Shown one piece after another: positions 25,301-37,235 of a stretch of 64,000 nt of DNA. Position numbers and translations under genes: made by a program. A model generated the notes under the pieces. It worked only from the letters and a program-made list of their open reading frames with translations. It ran no database searches and was not told the origin of the DNA. The stretch spans positions 31,469,989 through 31,533,988 of the forward strand of contig NC_092572.1 of the NCBI RefSeq assembly GCF_037975245.1. The letters are read 5' to 3'. Within the stretch, counting starts at the first letter, position 1. Each line of letters starts with the position of its first letter. The stretch is from Apostichopus japonicus (lineage: Eukaryota; Echinodermata; Holothuroidea; Aspidochirotida; Stichopodidae).

Positions 25301-28300
25301 GACATGCCAGTAGGCTCCATAACTAAAGTTAATCGATTTTAAAAAAATAAAAATTAACCATTTTTCTGATCATTACACACTACGTATATACAGCGCGTTT
25401 AGAGATGTCCGTATCGGGGTTAAAACTTTAAGGCCATTTTTGGTCAAGAAATCATTTTTGTTACCGATTGTAGAGGTATACCACGTGAAAGATGAACCTG
25501 TCTACTTTAATGTGGTGCTAACCGGACATGCCAGTAGGCTCCATAACTAAAGTTAATCGATTTTGAAAAAATAAAAATTAACATTTTTCTTATCATTACA
25601 CATTACGTATATACAGCGCGTTTAGAGATGTCCGTATCGGGGTTAAAACTTTAAGGCTATTTTTGGTCAAGAAATCATTTTTGTTACCGATAGTAGAGGT
25701 ATACCACGTGAAAGATGAACCTGTCTACTTTAATGTGATGCTAACCGGACATGCCAGTAGGCTCCATAACTAAAGTTAATCGATTTTGACAAAAATAAAA
25801 ATTAACATTTTTCTGATCATTACACACTACGTATATTCAGCGCGTTTAGAGATGTCCGTATCGGGGTTAAAACTTTAAGGCCATTTTTGGTCAAGAAATC
25901 ATTTTTGTTACCGATAGTAGAGGTATATCACGTGAAAGATGAACCTGTCTACTTTTATGTGATGCTAACCGGACATGCCAATAGGCTCCATAACTAAAGT
26001 TAATCGATTTTGAAAAAAATAAAAATTATAAATTTATCTGATCATTACACATACCGTATATACAACGCGTTTAGAGATGTCCGTATCGGGGTTAAAACTT
26101 CCAGGCCACTTTTGGTCAAGAAATCATTTTTGTTACCGATAGTAGAGGTATACCACGTGAAAGATGAACCTGTCTACTTTAATGTGGTGCTAACCGGACA
26201 TGCCAGTAGGCTCCATAACTAAAGTTAATCGATTTTGAAAAAAATAAAAATTAACCATTTATCTGATAATTACACATAACGTATATACAGCGCGTTTAGA
26301 GATGTCCGTATCGGGGTTAAAACTTTAAGGCCATTTTTGGTCAAGAAATCATTTTTGTTACCGATTGTAGAGGTATACCACGTGAAAGATGAACCTGTCT
26401 ACTTTAATGTGGTGCTAATCGGACATGCCAGTAGGCTCCATAACTAAAGTTAATCGATTTTAAAAAAATAAAAATTAACCATTTTTCTGATCATTACACA
26501 CTACGTATATACAGCGCGTTTAGAGATGTCCGTATCGGGGTTAAAACTTTAAGGCTATTTTTGGTCAAGAAATCATTTTTGTTACCGATAGTAGAGGTAT
26601 ATCACGTGAAAGATGAACCTGTCTACTTTAATGTGATGCTAACCGGACATGCCAGTAGGCTCCATAACTAAAGTTAATCGATTTTGAAAAAAATAAAAAT
26701 TATAAATTTTTCTGATCATTACACATTACGTATATACAGCGCGTTTAGAGAAGGGTCTGTATCGGGGTTAAAACTTTAAGGCCATTTTTGGTCAAGAAAT
26801 CATTTTTGTTACCGATTGTAGTGGTATACCACGTGAAAGATGAACCTGTCTACTTTAATGTGGTGCTAACCGGACATGCCAGTAGGCTCCATAACTAAAG
26901 TTAATCGATTTTGAAAAAATAAAAATTAACATTTTTCTTATCATTACACATTACGTATATTCAGCGCGTTTAGAGATGTCCGTATCGGGGTTAAAACTTT
27001 AAGGCTATTTTTGGTCAAGAAATCATTTTTGTTACCGATAGTAGAGGTATACCACGTGAAAGATGAACCTGTCTACTTTAATGTGGTGCTAACCGGACAT
27101 GCCAGTAGGCTCCATAACTAAAGTTAATCGATTTTGAAAAAAATAAAAATTAACCATTTATCTGATCATTACACATTACGTATATACAGCGCGTTTAGAG
27201 ATGTCCGTATCGGGGTTAAAACTTTAAGGCCATTTTTGGTCAAGAAATCATTTTTGTTACCGATTGTAGAGGTATACCACGTGAAAGATGAACCTGTCTA
27301 CTTTAATGTGGTGCTAACCGGACATGCCAGTAGGCTCCATAACTAAAGTTAATCGATTTTGAAAAAAATAAAAATTATAAATTTATCTGATCATTACACA
27401 TAACGTATATACAGCGCGTTTAGAGATGTCCGTATCGGGGTTAAAACTTTAAGGTCACTTTTGGTCAAGAAATCATTTTTGTTACCGATTGTAGAGGTAT
27501 ACCACGTGAAAGATGAACCTGTCTACTTTAATGTGGTGCTAACCGGACATGCCAGTAGGCTCCATAACTAAAGTTAATCGATTTTAAAAAAATAAAAATT
27601 AACCATTTTTCTGATCATTACACACTACGTATATACAGCGCGTTTAGAGATGTCCGTATCGGGGTTAAAACTTTAAGGCTATTTTTGGTCAAGAAATCAT
27701 TTTTGTTACCGATTGTAGAGGTATACCACGTGAAAGATGAACCTGTCTACTTTAATGTGGTGCTAACCGGACATGCCAGTAGGCTCCATAACTAAAGTTA
27801 ATCGATTTTGAAAAAAATAAAAATTATAAATTTATCTGATCATTACACATAACGTATATACAGAGCGTTTAGAGATGTCCGTATCGGGGTTAAAACTTTA
27901 AGGCCATTTTTGGTCAAGAAATCATTTTTGTTACCGATAGTAGAGGTACACCACGTGAAAGATGAACCTGTCTACTTTAATGTGGTGCTAACCGGACATG
28001 CCAGTAGGCTCCATAACTAAAGTTAATCGATTTTGAAAAAATAAAAATTAACCATTTTTCTTATCATTACACATTACGTATATACAGCGCGTTTAGAGAT
28101 GTCCGTATCGGGGTTAAAACTTTAAGGCCATTTTTGGTCAAGAAATCATTTTTGTTACCGATAGTAGAGGTATACCACGTGAAAGATGAACCTTTCTACT
28201 TTAATTTGGTCCTATTCGGACATCCTAGTAGGCTCCATAACTAAAGTTAATCGATTTTGAAAAAATAAAAATTAACCATTTATCTGATCATTACACACTT

Positions 28301-30110
28301 CGTATATACAGCGCGTTTAGAGATGTCCGTATCGGGGTTAAAACTTTAAGGCCATTTTTGGTCAAGAAATCATTTTTGTTACCGATAGTAGAGGTATATC
28401 ACGTGAAAGATGAACCTGTTACCGATAGTAGAGGTATATCACGTGAAAGATGAACCTGTCTACTTTTATGTGATGCTAACCGGACATGCCAATAGGCTCC
28501 ATAACTAAAGTTAATCGATTTTGAAAAAAATAAAAATTATAAATTTATCTGATCATTACACATACCGTATATACAACGCGTTTAGAGATGTCCGTATCGG
28601 GGTTAAAACTTCCAGGCCACTTTTGGTCAAGAAATCATTTTTGTTACCGATAGTAGAGGTATACCACGTGAAAGATGAACCTGTCTACTTTAATGTGGTG
28701 CTAACCGGACATGCCAGTAGGCTCCATAACTAAAGTTAATCGATTTAAAAAAAAAAAAAAATTATAAATTTATCTGATAATTACACATAACGTATATACA
28801 GCGCGTTTAGAGATGTCCGTATCGGGGTTAAAACTTTAAGGCCATTTTTGGTCAAGAAATCATTTTTGTTACCGATTGTAGAGGTATACCACGTGAAAGA
28901 TGAACCTGTCTACTTTAATGTGGTGCTAACCGGACATGCCAGTAGGCTCCATAACTAAAGTTAATCGATTTTGAAAAAATAAAAATTAACCATTTTTCTT
29001 ATCATTACACATTACGTATATACAGCGCGTTTAGAGATGTCCGTATCGGGGTTAAAACTTTAAGGCCATTTTTGGTCAAGAAATCATTTTTGTTACCGAT
29101 AGTAGAGGTATACCACGTGAAAGATGAACCTTTCTACTTTAATGTGGTCCTATTCGGACATCCTAGTAGGCTCCATAACTAAAGTTAATCGATTTTGAAA
29201 AAATAAAAATTAACCATTTATCTGATCATTACACACTTCGTATATACAGCGCGTTTAGAGATGTCCGTATCGGGGTTAAAACTTTAAGGCCATTTTTGGT
29301 CAAGAAATCATTTTTGTTACCGATAGTAGAGGTATATCACGTGAAAGATGAACCTGTCTACTTTAATGTGATGCTAACCGGACATGCCAGTAGGCTCCAT
29401 AACTAAAGTTAATCGATTTTGAAAAAAAGAAAAATTATAAATTTTTCTGATCATTACACATTACGTATATACAGCGCGTTTAGAGAAGGGTCTGTATCGG
29501 GGTTAAAACTTCAAGGTCACTTTTGGTCAAGAAATCAGTTTTGTTACCGATAGTAGAGGTATATCACGTGAAAGATGAACCTGTCTACTTTAATGTGGTG
29601 CTAACCGGACATGCCAGTAGGCTCCATAACTAAAGTTAATCGATTTTGAAGAAATAAGAATTAACCATTTTTCTTATCATTACACATTACGTATATACAG
29701 CGCGTTTAGAGATGTCCGTATCGGGGATAAAACTTTAAGGCCATTTTTGGTCAAGAAATCATTTTTGTTACCGATAGTAGAGGTATACCACGTGAAAGAT
29801 GAACCTTTCTACTTTAATGTGGTCCTATTCGGACATCCTAGTAGGCTCCATAACTAAAGTTAATCGATTTTGGAAAAAAAAAATCATTTTTTAGATCATT
29901 ACACATTAGATATACAGCGCGTTTAGAGATGTCCGTATCGGGGTTAAAACTTTAAGGCCACTTTTGGTCAAGAAATCATTTTTGTTACCGATTGTAGAGG
30001 TATACCACGTGAAAGAGGAACCTTTCTACTTTAATGTGGTGCTAACCAGACATGCCAGTAGGCTCCATAACTAAAATTAATTGATTTTGAAGAAGAAAAA
30101 AAAAATATCA
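19311..30110 (+). repeat. 225-bp satellite, array B (about 48 monomers)
   Basis: Same monomer as array A, reverse-complemented. A nine-monomer higher-order repeat of 2022 bp is seen: the rare variant ACGTATAATCAGCGCG at about 22463 recurs at about 24485, and the monomers starting at 21970 and 22867 recur at 23992 and 24889. There is a perfect 39-bp internal duplication at about 28378-28455. A recurrent variant with CTATTCGGACATCCTAG (about 28207, 29150, 29825) carries the CATCCTAG word typical of array A. Some monomers keep a 70-codon open frame, but near-identity between monomers explains this without selection. Confidence 0.95.
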
Positions 30111-30330
30111 ATATTTTAAAACGTTTAGGCCACTTTTGGTCAAAAAAATCGGCTTTGTTACCGATAGAAGGTATTACACGTGAAAGAAGAAATTGTTTTC
30201 TTTGATTTGATGCTAACCGGACCTCCTAACTAGGTCGATAACTCAAATTAACCGATTTTGAAATAATAATACGTTTGGATCATAACACATTACCGCGCGT
30301 TTCGAGCTAATTTTCCCATTTGCATCCCAC
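30111..30330 (+). repeat. Decayed edge monomer of array B
   Basis: Alignable to the satellite through CACTTTTGGTCAA, TTGTTACCGATAG and GATGCTAACCGGAC, but much more diverged than any internal monomer. Diverged edge monomers are typical where unequal exchange homogenises the inside of an array but not its border. Confidence 0.75.
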
Positions 30331-30862
30331 TCCTGTTAGGATCGAACGGTTTGTAGCCATCGAATTTCAATAAATCAAAGTGTTACTGGCTGTTTTTTTC
30401 ATACCACTTGTAAGAGGAATAACTTAACATCGTCATTGTACCCCTCTTGACTGTTGCATATTCTCATAAATTAATTGTTTAGACATTTGAAAAAAAAAGA
30501 AAAAAATGGTATAAAAATTGCCGCCATTTACGCCTTTCTCCACAAGATTTGGTAGGATCACAAGTTTCAGTTCAATATGGATGCAGATTTCGTCCACCAT
30601 TAAATTCCAAAATTATATTACATGAAAGAGCAACAACTCATCTCTCATATGGTGCAATTATTGGCATTTTACAGTATTCATAGCGTTAATTATTATCGCT
30701 TTAAAACAGGTACGAAAAAGTAGCAGTCTTGTTATTGTCCGCTAATTTAGGCTGCCCTTAGTGGCTGCTGGGGATCAACTTTCCCGCCACAGCGTACCCA
30801 GCGCTCGTCACAGTGTACAAACATCAGTGGCCAACGGCGTGTAACGTTGATGTATACACTAT
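30331..30862. other. Unique right sub-terminal region of giant unit
   Basis: Between the last satellite monomer and the right terminal repeat. It contains sub-terminal words inverted relative to the TIR (CTTAGTGGCTGCTG at about 30758) and GTTATTGTCCGCT (30731-30743), which is the reverse complement of a word at 33414-33426 next to a related solo TIR. No gene. Confidence 0.5.
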
Positions 30863-30910
30863 TGGCTGCTGTTAGTGGCTGCTCTTAGTGGCTGCTACGT
30901 TCAAGCAGGT
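30863..30910 (-). repeat. Right terminal inverted repeat of giant unit
   Basis: Read on the minus strand it starts ACCTGCTTGAACGTAGC and continues with AGCAGCCACTAAG-type 13-bp repeats, pairing with 11145-11192. Confidence 0.85.
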
Positions 30911-31473
30911 ACCCTAACGACGCGAAGCATATCAACTGTGGCTGACCGAAATTCTATACCGTAGAAATGCTCTAGTTGAATTGCTAGGGATTACTCACAA
31001 AGTGGAGGCGCTATTGCTAAATGGTTTCTATGTAGCCCAGCGTTTCAGTGTGGCGCTTCTGGAGAGCTAAAAATCTATTCTGTAGGGTGAGGCATTCTGG
31101 AAAAATAATTCCGGAATATGGTCCGTGTTTTGGCCCTAATTTAGACCGAAAAATGTCATTTTTGACATATTTTCCCCAATTATAGAGCCATCTCTCTACA
31201 TATGCCTGTGAGACTCCTGATTTGATTCCTTGTATGTATTAGATAGTTGTATAAGATAGGGTCAGTTGACTGACATTTTTCACTGTTCTCAACATTTTTT
31301 TGAAAAAAAGGTCAAAAGGACCGGTTTTTTTAATGTAAACAAATCTTTGAAGACAAAAAAAAAAAAAAGTACATGTGACCCCTTCGGAAAAATGTTGTTT
31401 ATTGATGCAGGCTGTCTTATGTGCAAACTAAAGCTATGGGAAGCTCTCTAGTGTATTCCTATCTCGAATAATG
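30911..31473 (+). repeat. Right part of repeat R, copy A
   Basis: Begins with the second copy of ACCCTAACG and continues the match to copy B (34053-34608) through GCATATCAACTGTG and TTGAATTGCTAGGGATTAC to CCTATCTCGA. An open frame at 31266-31451 is not preserved in copy B. Confidence 0.85.
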
Positions 31474-32265
31474 CGAGTAGGAGAACTTAAGCTTTGTTAG
31501 GACAACTTATGATTCAAGCACTGTTCAATGTTCAACACATTGCTTCACTTCACACTACCAATTAGGGCCCGTCTGTCCCCAAATAGGTCTTCTAAAGTTC
31601 TAAATCAACAACTAGAATCTCTCAATTTTTATTTTAATTCAATTACTTCGACCAACCTTTGAACATTTGAAGATGGTATACCTCTCCTTCCATGCGATTT
31701 AAAGTAAGTTTCACGGGTGCATTCCTGTACACCAGTGTAAAGTCCTTCCAAAAATGTACGTTCCACCAGAGACGGTGCCATGGGGGAAATGCACGAATCC
31801 TATGGCGGAAAGGTATGGCGGCATGTACCTAGGCCATGGAGGAATGGCACTAGACCTAGATTCGGGTTAAATACTACTAGAAGTTTACTTTTGTTAGGGA
31901 AAAACCTTAGGTACCTGGCATAGAGACTGCACGACTTTAATAACCTAGGCCTAGTGGGACTTGTGTTCAATTCTGACCATCAAACACTCCCGCATTTGCA
32001 AAAACCAACGCACGATGCAGGGTATACTAGGCCTAGTACTAGTAGCATGGACACTTCGAAGTTCGGACACCTAAACCTATAAAACTATATCTTCTGGTAT
32101 AAATCACCTGAAAATATACTTGATATGGTGGGAAAAGTGTGTCATAGTACGATACAGGGCCAAACGTTCTTTCCTGCAAACTGTTTTCACGTTGCATTCC
32201 AAGAAGATTCTTCGTGATTGTGGAACTGGTGTTTCTTTGCTAGAGTATTGCGAAGTTCGGACACC
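31474..32265. other. Intergenic, no recognised gene
   Basis: Rich in TAGGCCTA-type words. GAAGTTCGGACAC occurs twice (about 32056 and 32251), the second directly abutting the inverted-repeat element that follows. A minus-strand open frame at 32104-32289 has no recognisable domain. Confidence 0.35.
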
Positions 32266-33309
32266 CGGCCGCGAATATTTTTTTCCCAAACTGAACTGAC
32301 ACTGAAATTATTTCCTCGATTCTGATTGGTTCTCAGCGAGCATGTGATATACTTTAGTTTTCAACATCGATCCTCCATAATCTGTCGATATCAGTTTGAT
32401 CAACCCGAACAAATTTAAGATATTCACATTAGCAACTTCCCAGAAATTTTGGTAGGTATATATGAACGAAAGTATGTAGTGAAGCAACTATTCCCAACTA
32501 CTGCGCCCATTATAGGCAGTCCTCGATCGTTTGTTTACTCGCTTGACTCCGCTCTACACAGCACATACATGTAATGTAGCCTATTGTACTGTGTATAGTA
32601 TACAACACAATAAAACAGTGCATTTGTAATTGTATACATGTAGCCGATGTACGTGTGTACTGTACGAGGTGTTTGTGTACATTCAGGGTTGCGATACTTC
32701 TAGTTTTATAATCATAAATTCAAAATGTATTCAGTAAATGAATCTAGATAGGCCTAGTCGAATATGCATTGGCCATGAAGACGCGCGAGTGTGTGTCAGC
32801 CATTGAGTGTACACAAACATGGCATTTGACGATATGTCTGTGTCTTTGACTTGTTAACTAGTTGTATATAGCCTTATAACCTTTAGGCCTACGTACGGAA
32901 ACACATGTTTACCAGCACCATTAGAATTTCTTGTACATGGTGACCTAGTAGGCCTGCATTAACCGTATATACGTATTCGTATTAGTTCGAGATCTCAAAT
33001 TCACTAATATAGGCCGTACCGCCTTTACAGTAGCTCTTGATAACTGAAACAGTGAAAGTGGAAGCCTCACATTGTATCTACTGTACATGCAGGCACACTT
33101 AGGCCTACATACTAACTTAGCCTATATAAGGCCTACACACATATTTTTGACATGATGCGGCCCATGAGGATTGGCATGACCAACACTAACAGTGTCACAT
33201 ACATTCATTGATAAACGCAGACTACCATTCCGGCTTTGATCAGCCAATCAGAATCGAGGAAATAATTTCAGTGTCAGTTCAGTTTGGGAAAAAAAAATAC
33301 GCCACCCGG
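32266..33309. mobile_element. ~1-kb inverted-repeat element
   Basis: Arms of about 65 bp: 32266-32329 (CCCAAACTGAACTGACACTG inside) and 33244-33309 are reverse complements up to CTGATTGG, with weaker pairing at the outer CCGG ends. The interior has no coding frame. I could not identify a target duplication, so class and exact ends are uncertain. Confidence 0.65.
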
Positions 33310-33317
33310 CCCACATT

Positions 33318-33385
33318 ACCTGCTTGAAGGTAGCGGACATTAGTAGCGGACATTAGTAGCGGACAATAAGAGCAGATAATAAGGA
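33318..33385 (+). repeat. Solo end related to the giant unit's TIR
   Basis: Starts ACCTGCTTGAAGGTAGC, identical in 16 of 17 positions to the right end of the giant unit, followed by 13-bp repeats of GTAGCGGACATTA (three full copies, then decayed ones). The matching opposite end was not found, so this is a truncated relative. Confidence 0.7.
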
Positions 33386-33673
33386 GAAAAGCGGAGGGCG
33401 CCATCTATTTTCTAGCGGACAATAACTCCTCTTTCCCATGTTGTGATCATATAATTGTCCCCCTGGGGGAAAATATTTACACATTGTAATTACTTAAAAT
33501 CTGTTCATTTTGTCAATAGGGACCCAAGTATTGACATATAGGTATTGAAATGAGGTTTTAATTTTTATAATTTTTTTTTATAATTAAGCTAATTAGATAT
33601 TTAAATATGCAAATGAGGTTATGATACAAACAATGTACTTTTTTTGCCCATTTGAAATTATTTTGATGAAATC

Positions 33674-34608
33674 TGCTGGACTTTTGATAGTTTGATGAGT
33701 TCAAGACATGTTATTTCATAAGTGAACTATAATTTGATGTTTGAATGTGAGGAATATGACTGATTTTCCCCCCTTTCTTCAAAGTACTGTATTATGTAAT
33801 ACAATGGTAGCCACGCGTAACGGTAAGCCATATGGGCTATACCAATTGCGCTACGACAGCACATGTACATAGTACATACAGTGTGCAACTGTGCGGCTTA
33901 CCATATCAGAATTTCATCGTCAGAATCTTCTTCACCAACGGCTGGATGGTCAAATTGCCCATAAAAAGAAGGTCTAACGCCTCTTCGAAGTATTTAGCCA
34001 TGATAATATGTGCTAAATAGTTACCGTTTCAATTACGCGAGTGGTTGCATTGACCCTCACGACGCTAGCATATCAACTGTGATTGACCGAAATTCTATAC
34101 CGTAGAAATGCTCGAGTTGAATTGCTAGGGATTACTCACAAAGTGAAGGCGCTATTGCTAAATTGTTTCTATGTGGAATTGAAGTTCAGTGTGGCGCTTC
34201 TGGAGAGCTAAAAATCTTTTCTGTAGGGTGAGGCATTCGGGAGAAATATTTTCGGAAAGTTGACCTTTTTTTGGCATTAACATAGACCGAAAAACGTTAT
34301 TTTTTGACATATTTTCCCCAAATATAGAGCCATCTCTCTACATATGCCTGTGAGGCTCCTGATTTGATTCCTTGTATTTCTTAGCTATTTGTATGAGATA
34401 GGGTCAGTTGACTTGAAAGTTTTCACTGTTCTCACGTTTTTTTAAAAAAAAAGGTCAAAACGACCGGTGTTTTGAATGTAAACAAATCTTTGAAGACCAA
34501 AAAAAAGTCCATGTGACCCCCTCGGAAAAAGGTTGTTTGATGCAGGCTGTCTTATGTGCAAAATAAAGCTATGGGAAGCTCTCTAGTGTATTCCTATCTC
34601 GAGTAATG
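33674..34608 (+). repeat. Repeat R, copy B (unoccupied)
   Basis: An uninterrupted 0.94-kb copy of the repeat that hosts the giant unit. The insertion point corresponds to 34053-34061 (ACCCTCACG, once). A short open frame at 33832-34020 is not preserved in copy A. Confidence 0.85.
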
Positions 34609-35189
34609 ATTTTCTAAAAGCATGTCTTCACATGTGCTCATTTACGGGCAATCAGGAATCAAGGAGATAACCAACGGTGAAGGTGCAGTGGTACTCAATA
34701 ATTGTTTGTAAATCAAATTTAAGACAATTCATCCCAATAATGAAATGTTTATAATAGTAACCTATCGAAAGTCCCGTATACTGGTCTCCATACATTAATA
34801 TTCTAAAAGCATTTCATTGAATTTTCAAATCAAGGAGTTTAATTAGTTTTAGCTTCTTCAGCTGACAACAGCTTTGTCTCTAAACTTGTGATTATTAAAA
34901 GGAAGTAATAGAATCTTCCTTTTTTACTAATACTGCCATTGAAATATAACAGTTACTTTTGTTAGAATGTCTCATATGAATACGAAATAAAACAATCGTG
35001 CCCTAGAAATTGACTGTTAATAGTTATGCTCGAATAGTCGTCATACACAAGTTAGACGTGGGTCTATACATTCCCAGGTCCATTCAACCGTTTCTAAACA
35101 TGAGGCGCTACAAGAGGACCACACTACTAACATTACACCCGTAAGGGTATTTAAACCAAATATTTATGTTCTATTTCTTTTAGCCTTAC
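34609..35189. other. Intergenic or intronic, nothing recognised
   Basis: No paired ends, RNA gene or domain visible. It would be intron if the candidate exon at 35190-35345 is real. Confidence 0.3.
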
Positions 35190-35345
35190 CTTGTTAAGTA
35201 CATCATGTAAGTGCACGATAATACTTCTATGCTGGAATTTTATAGAGCCAAAAAGTGCGGAGTTTAGGGTAGTCGCGGAATCAATCATCCTTCTAGTACC
35301 CAGTCTGTCCAGGCACTCAAGACGATTTATCTGTACCTTACTCAT
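35190..35345 (-). other. Candidate minus-strand exon
   Basis: A 52-codon frame from ATG at 35345 to a strong donor (AAG followed by GTAAGG) at 35189-35188, phase 0. It reads M-S-K-V-Q-I-N-R-L-E-C-L-D-R-L-G and ends H-D-V-L-N-K. The composition looks coding but I recognise no domain, and no following exon was found. A hAT MITE is inserted directly at its ATG. Confidence 0.3.
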
Positions 35346-35789
35346 CAGTGTTACCAGCGACAGTTGACGAAAAAACGCTAGATTGGCGAAAATAAAACCC
35401 TAGAAAACGCTAAATGGTAGTTTCCCTAACATTCGTGTTGTTTGGAGTCAATTTAGCACAGATTCGTAGGATGAATGGTCACCGATCACAAAATAGATTT
35501 TGAATAGTTGATTTGAGTGATAGTCTGACCCAGAAAATTTGAAAACAATATGGAAATTTTCGGTAGGAAATTCCAAAGATTGGGCAAAAATACTCAAAAT
35601 AAATTTGGAAGGGTCTCCAAGTAAGAATTTTGTCTAAAAAATCTGAAAAGTGGTCAATTTTTGGTAAATTTAACTAGTTTTAGGCAAAAAACGGTAGAAT
35701 TACCAAAATTAGAAAAAACGTGCGCTAGAACCCCACAAATGACTAAAAACGCTAGATCTAGTGTAAAAACGCTAACTCTGGTAACACTG
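35346..35789. mobile_element. hAT MITE, 444 bp
   Basis: Ends CAGTGTTACCAG and CTGGTAACACTG, flanked by a perfect 8-bp duplication TTACTCAT (35338-35345 and 35790-35797). No coding capacity; AAAACGCTA-type words recur near both ends. The first ~55 bp also occur at 11262-11316. Confidence 0.9.
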
Positions 35790-35853
35790 TTACTCATGTG
35801 TTTTAGCTCTTAATATGTGACAATCATATACACGCCTAGGCTACTCGTAAGTA

Positions 35854-36338
35854 TATGGCAAGCCATGTGGGACAAACACTGCATAATATATCCGCGTATT
35901 AATTGGAATTTATACGCGTATTAATTCGAATATATACGCGTATATATTATTAGCCAATCATATGGATTAAATATATCCGCGTATTAATTCGAATACATAC
36001 ACGTATTAATTCGAATATATACACGTATTAATTCGAATATATACACGTATTAATTCGAATATATACACGTATTAATTCGAATATATACACGTATTAAATA
36101 AAATACATATGGGGATTACATCCAATATATGCACGGATTAATTAGAATATACACGAAAAAACATTTCCGCTCTTGCTGTGTACATATACCAACGATAAAT
36201 GTTTTGGCGGGCTCGCTTCAAAAAGCGAAACTTTACACATGTAGGCTACAACACATGTATATTCGAATTAATACGCGTATATATTCGAATTAATACGCGG
36301 ATATATTATGCAGTGTTTGTCCCACATGGCTTGCCATA
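35854..36338. mobile_element. Inverted-repeat element with 22-bp tandem core, copy 1
   Basis: Terminal arms of about 50 bp start TATGGCAAGCCATGTGGGAC and end with its complement; a 6-bp duplication TAAGTA flanks it (35848-35853, 36339-36344). The left half holds about six 22-bp repeats of the type TATTAATTCGAATATATACA. The right part has a short unique core (about 36165-36255). No protein frame. The class is not known to me. Confidence 0.75.
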
Positions 36339-36344
36339 TAAGTA

Positions 36345-37235
36345 TGGATGCGTATACTCGGTCACCTATCCGGGACCTTGTAACTCATACTCATATTTGT
36401 ACTAGGAACCTTGTACCCATATCAGTACCAGCATACTGGTCATTGGTGATTAAAAACACGAACTCTCGTATCTTTCCTACGTGTATAATATGCAGTTTAG
36501 TATTGTTTGTGATGATTACTGGAGTAACGATGGATTTTCTGACTGATTGTCTGTATAGGCATAGGTTTATTTTCAAGCAAACTTCAATATAACATATCTT
36601 CAAATGTAACATGACTGCACATGGGTGTGCACAAGTCGTTTTCTACAAGAAGGTTGAATATTTTATGCACTTCGATTGGTTGGATTCATTACAAGCAGTG
36701 GCGTGCGTGCACAAGATGGGAAGCATTGTCTCCTGTCTTCAGTCATTTTTAAATGTTTTATTACGTTCAGTCGAAGAAGAATGAGACAACTCTTCCGGAC
36801 CCAGGACGCTCAGTGGGAGAAGAAGATCGAGCTTCAATCTCACACAGAAATCAAACAAAGTGTTTATTTAAACATAACTGCGTTATTACCTAATAACAGA
36901 CCTAATGTAAAGTTTCAATATGCCACAGAATGCACCACTTGACGTTTATTTGTTACTTTATCGAGGGAACCACCCCGTCCCCTACAAGAGGTTTGGCTTT
37001 AATATCCCAGGGTCTCACATCCCCCCTTAATAATTGAAAAAAAAAACCTTGATCCGTCTGGCCCTAACATTAACGTTATACCCCTATACTAATCAGTACA
37101 GGATTCACCCCCCCCCCCCCAAGGATTGAACATAACTTCGGCCCAATTCTTCTATGCGAAATAGACTAGCTTACAAACATCTGCTATATGGAAGTGTGGG
37201 TGTTATATACTAAAGAGTTAACACCTCTTACATTT
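36345..37235. other. Intergenic, no recognised gene
   Basis: Open frames at 36391-36612 (minus) and 36676-36942 (plus) have no recognisable domain. C-run at about 37110-37120. Confidence 0.35.

Larger units (their letters stand above)
11145..30910. mobile_element. Giant TIR unit carrying inverted satellite arrays
   Basis: A 19,766-bp unit bounded by 48-bp imperfect terminal inverted repeats and a 9-bp target duplication, inserted in repeat R. Content in order: left TIR, truncated hAT-MITE end (11262-11316), satellite array in one orientation (11317-15827), unique DNA with a nested hAT element and a transposase-like exon (15828-17903), a palindromic centre (17904-19310), the satellite in the opposite orientation (19311-30110), a decayed edge monomer, unique DNA and the right TIR. 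The TIRs carry 13-bp direct repeats, as transposase binding sites often do. The sequence shows the TIRs, the duplication and the empty site; that the whole unit moved as one is inferred. An alternative is insertion of a short element whose satellite grew in place afterwards. The superfamily is not established. Confidence 0.75.

Noticed and set aside
19311-30110. Repeated 70-residue open frame in satellite monomers as a gene family
   Set aside because: The frame recurs only because the monomers are nearly identical; many monomers break it by A-tract length changes, and there is no promoter or domain.
11317-30110. CRISPR array
   Set aside because: Repeats are contiguous ~225-bp monomers without unique spacers, in a eukaryotic context with no cas genes.
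11145-30910. Polinton/Maverick or a virus-like giant element
   Set aside because: The target duplication is 9 bp rather than 6, the TIRs are only 48 bp, and no polymerase, integrase or capsid frames are present.
10755-34608. Repeat R copies as the two LTRs of one retrotransposon
   Set aside because: They are direct repeats 22 kb apart, but one is split by the insertion and no retroviral-type genes or primer site lie between them.
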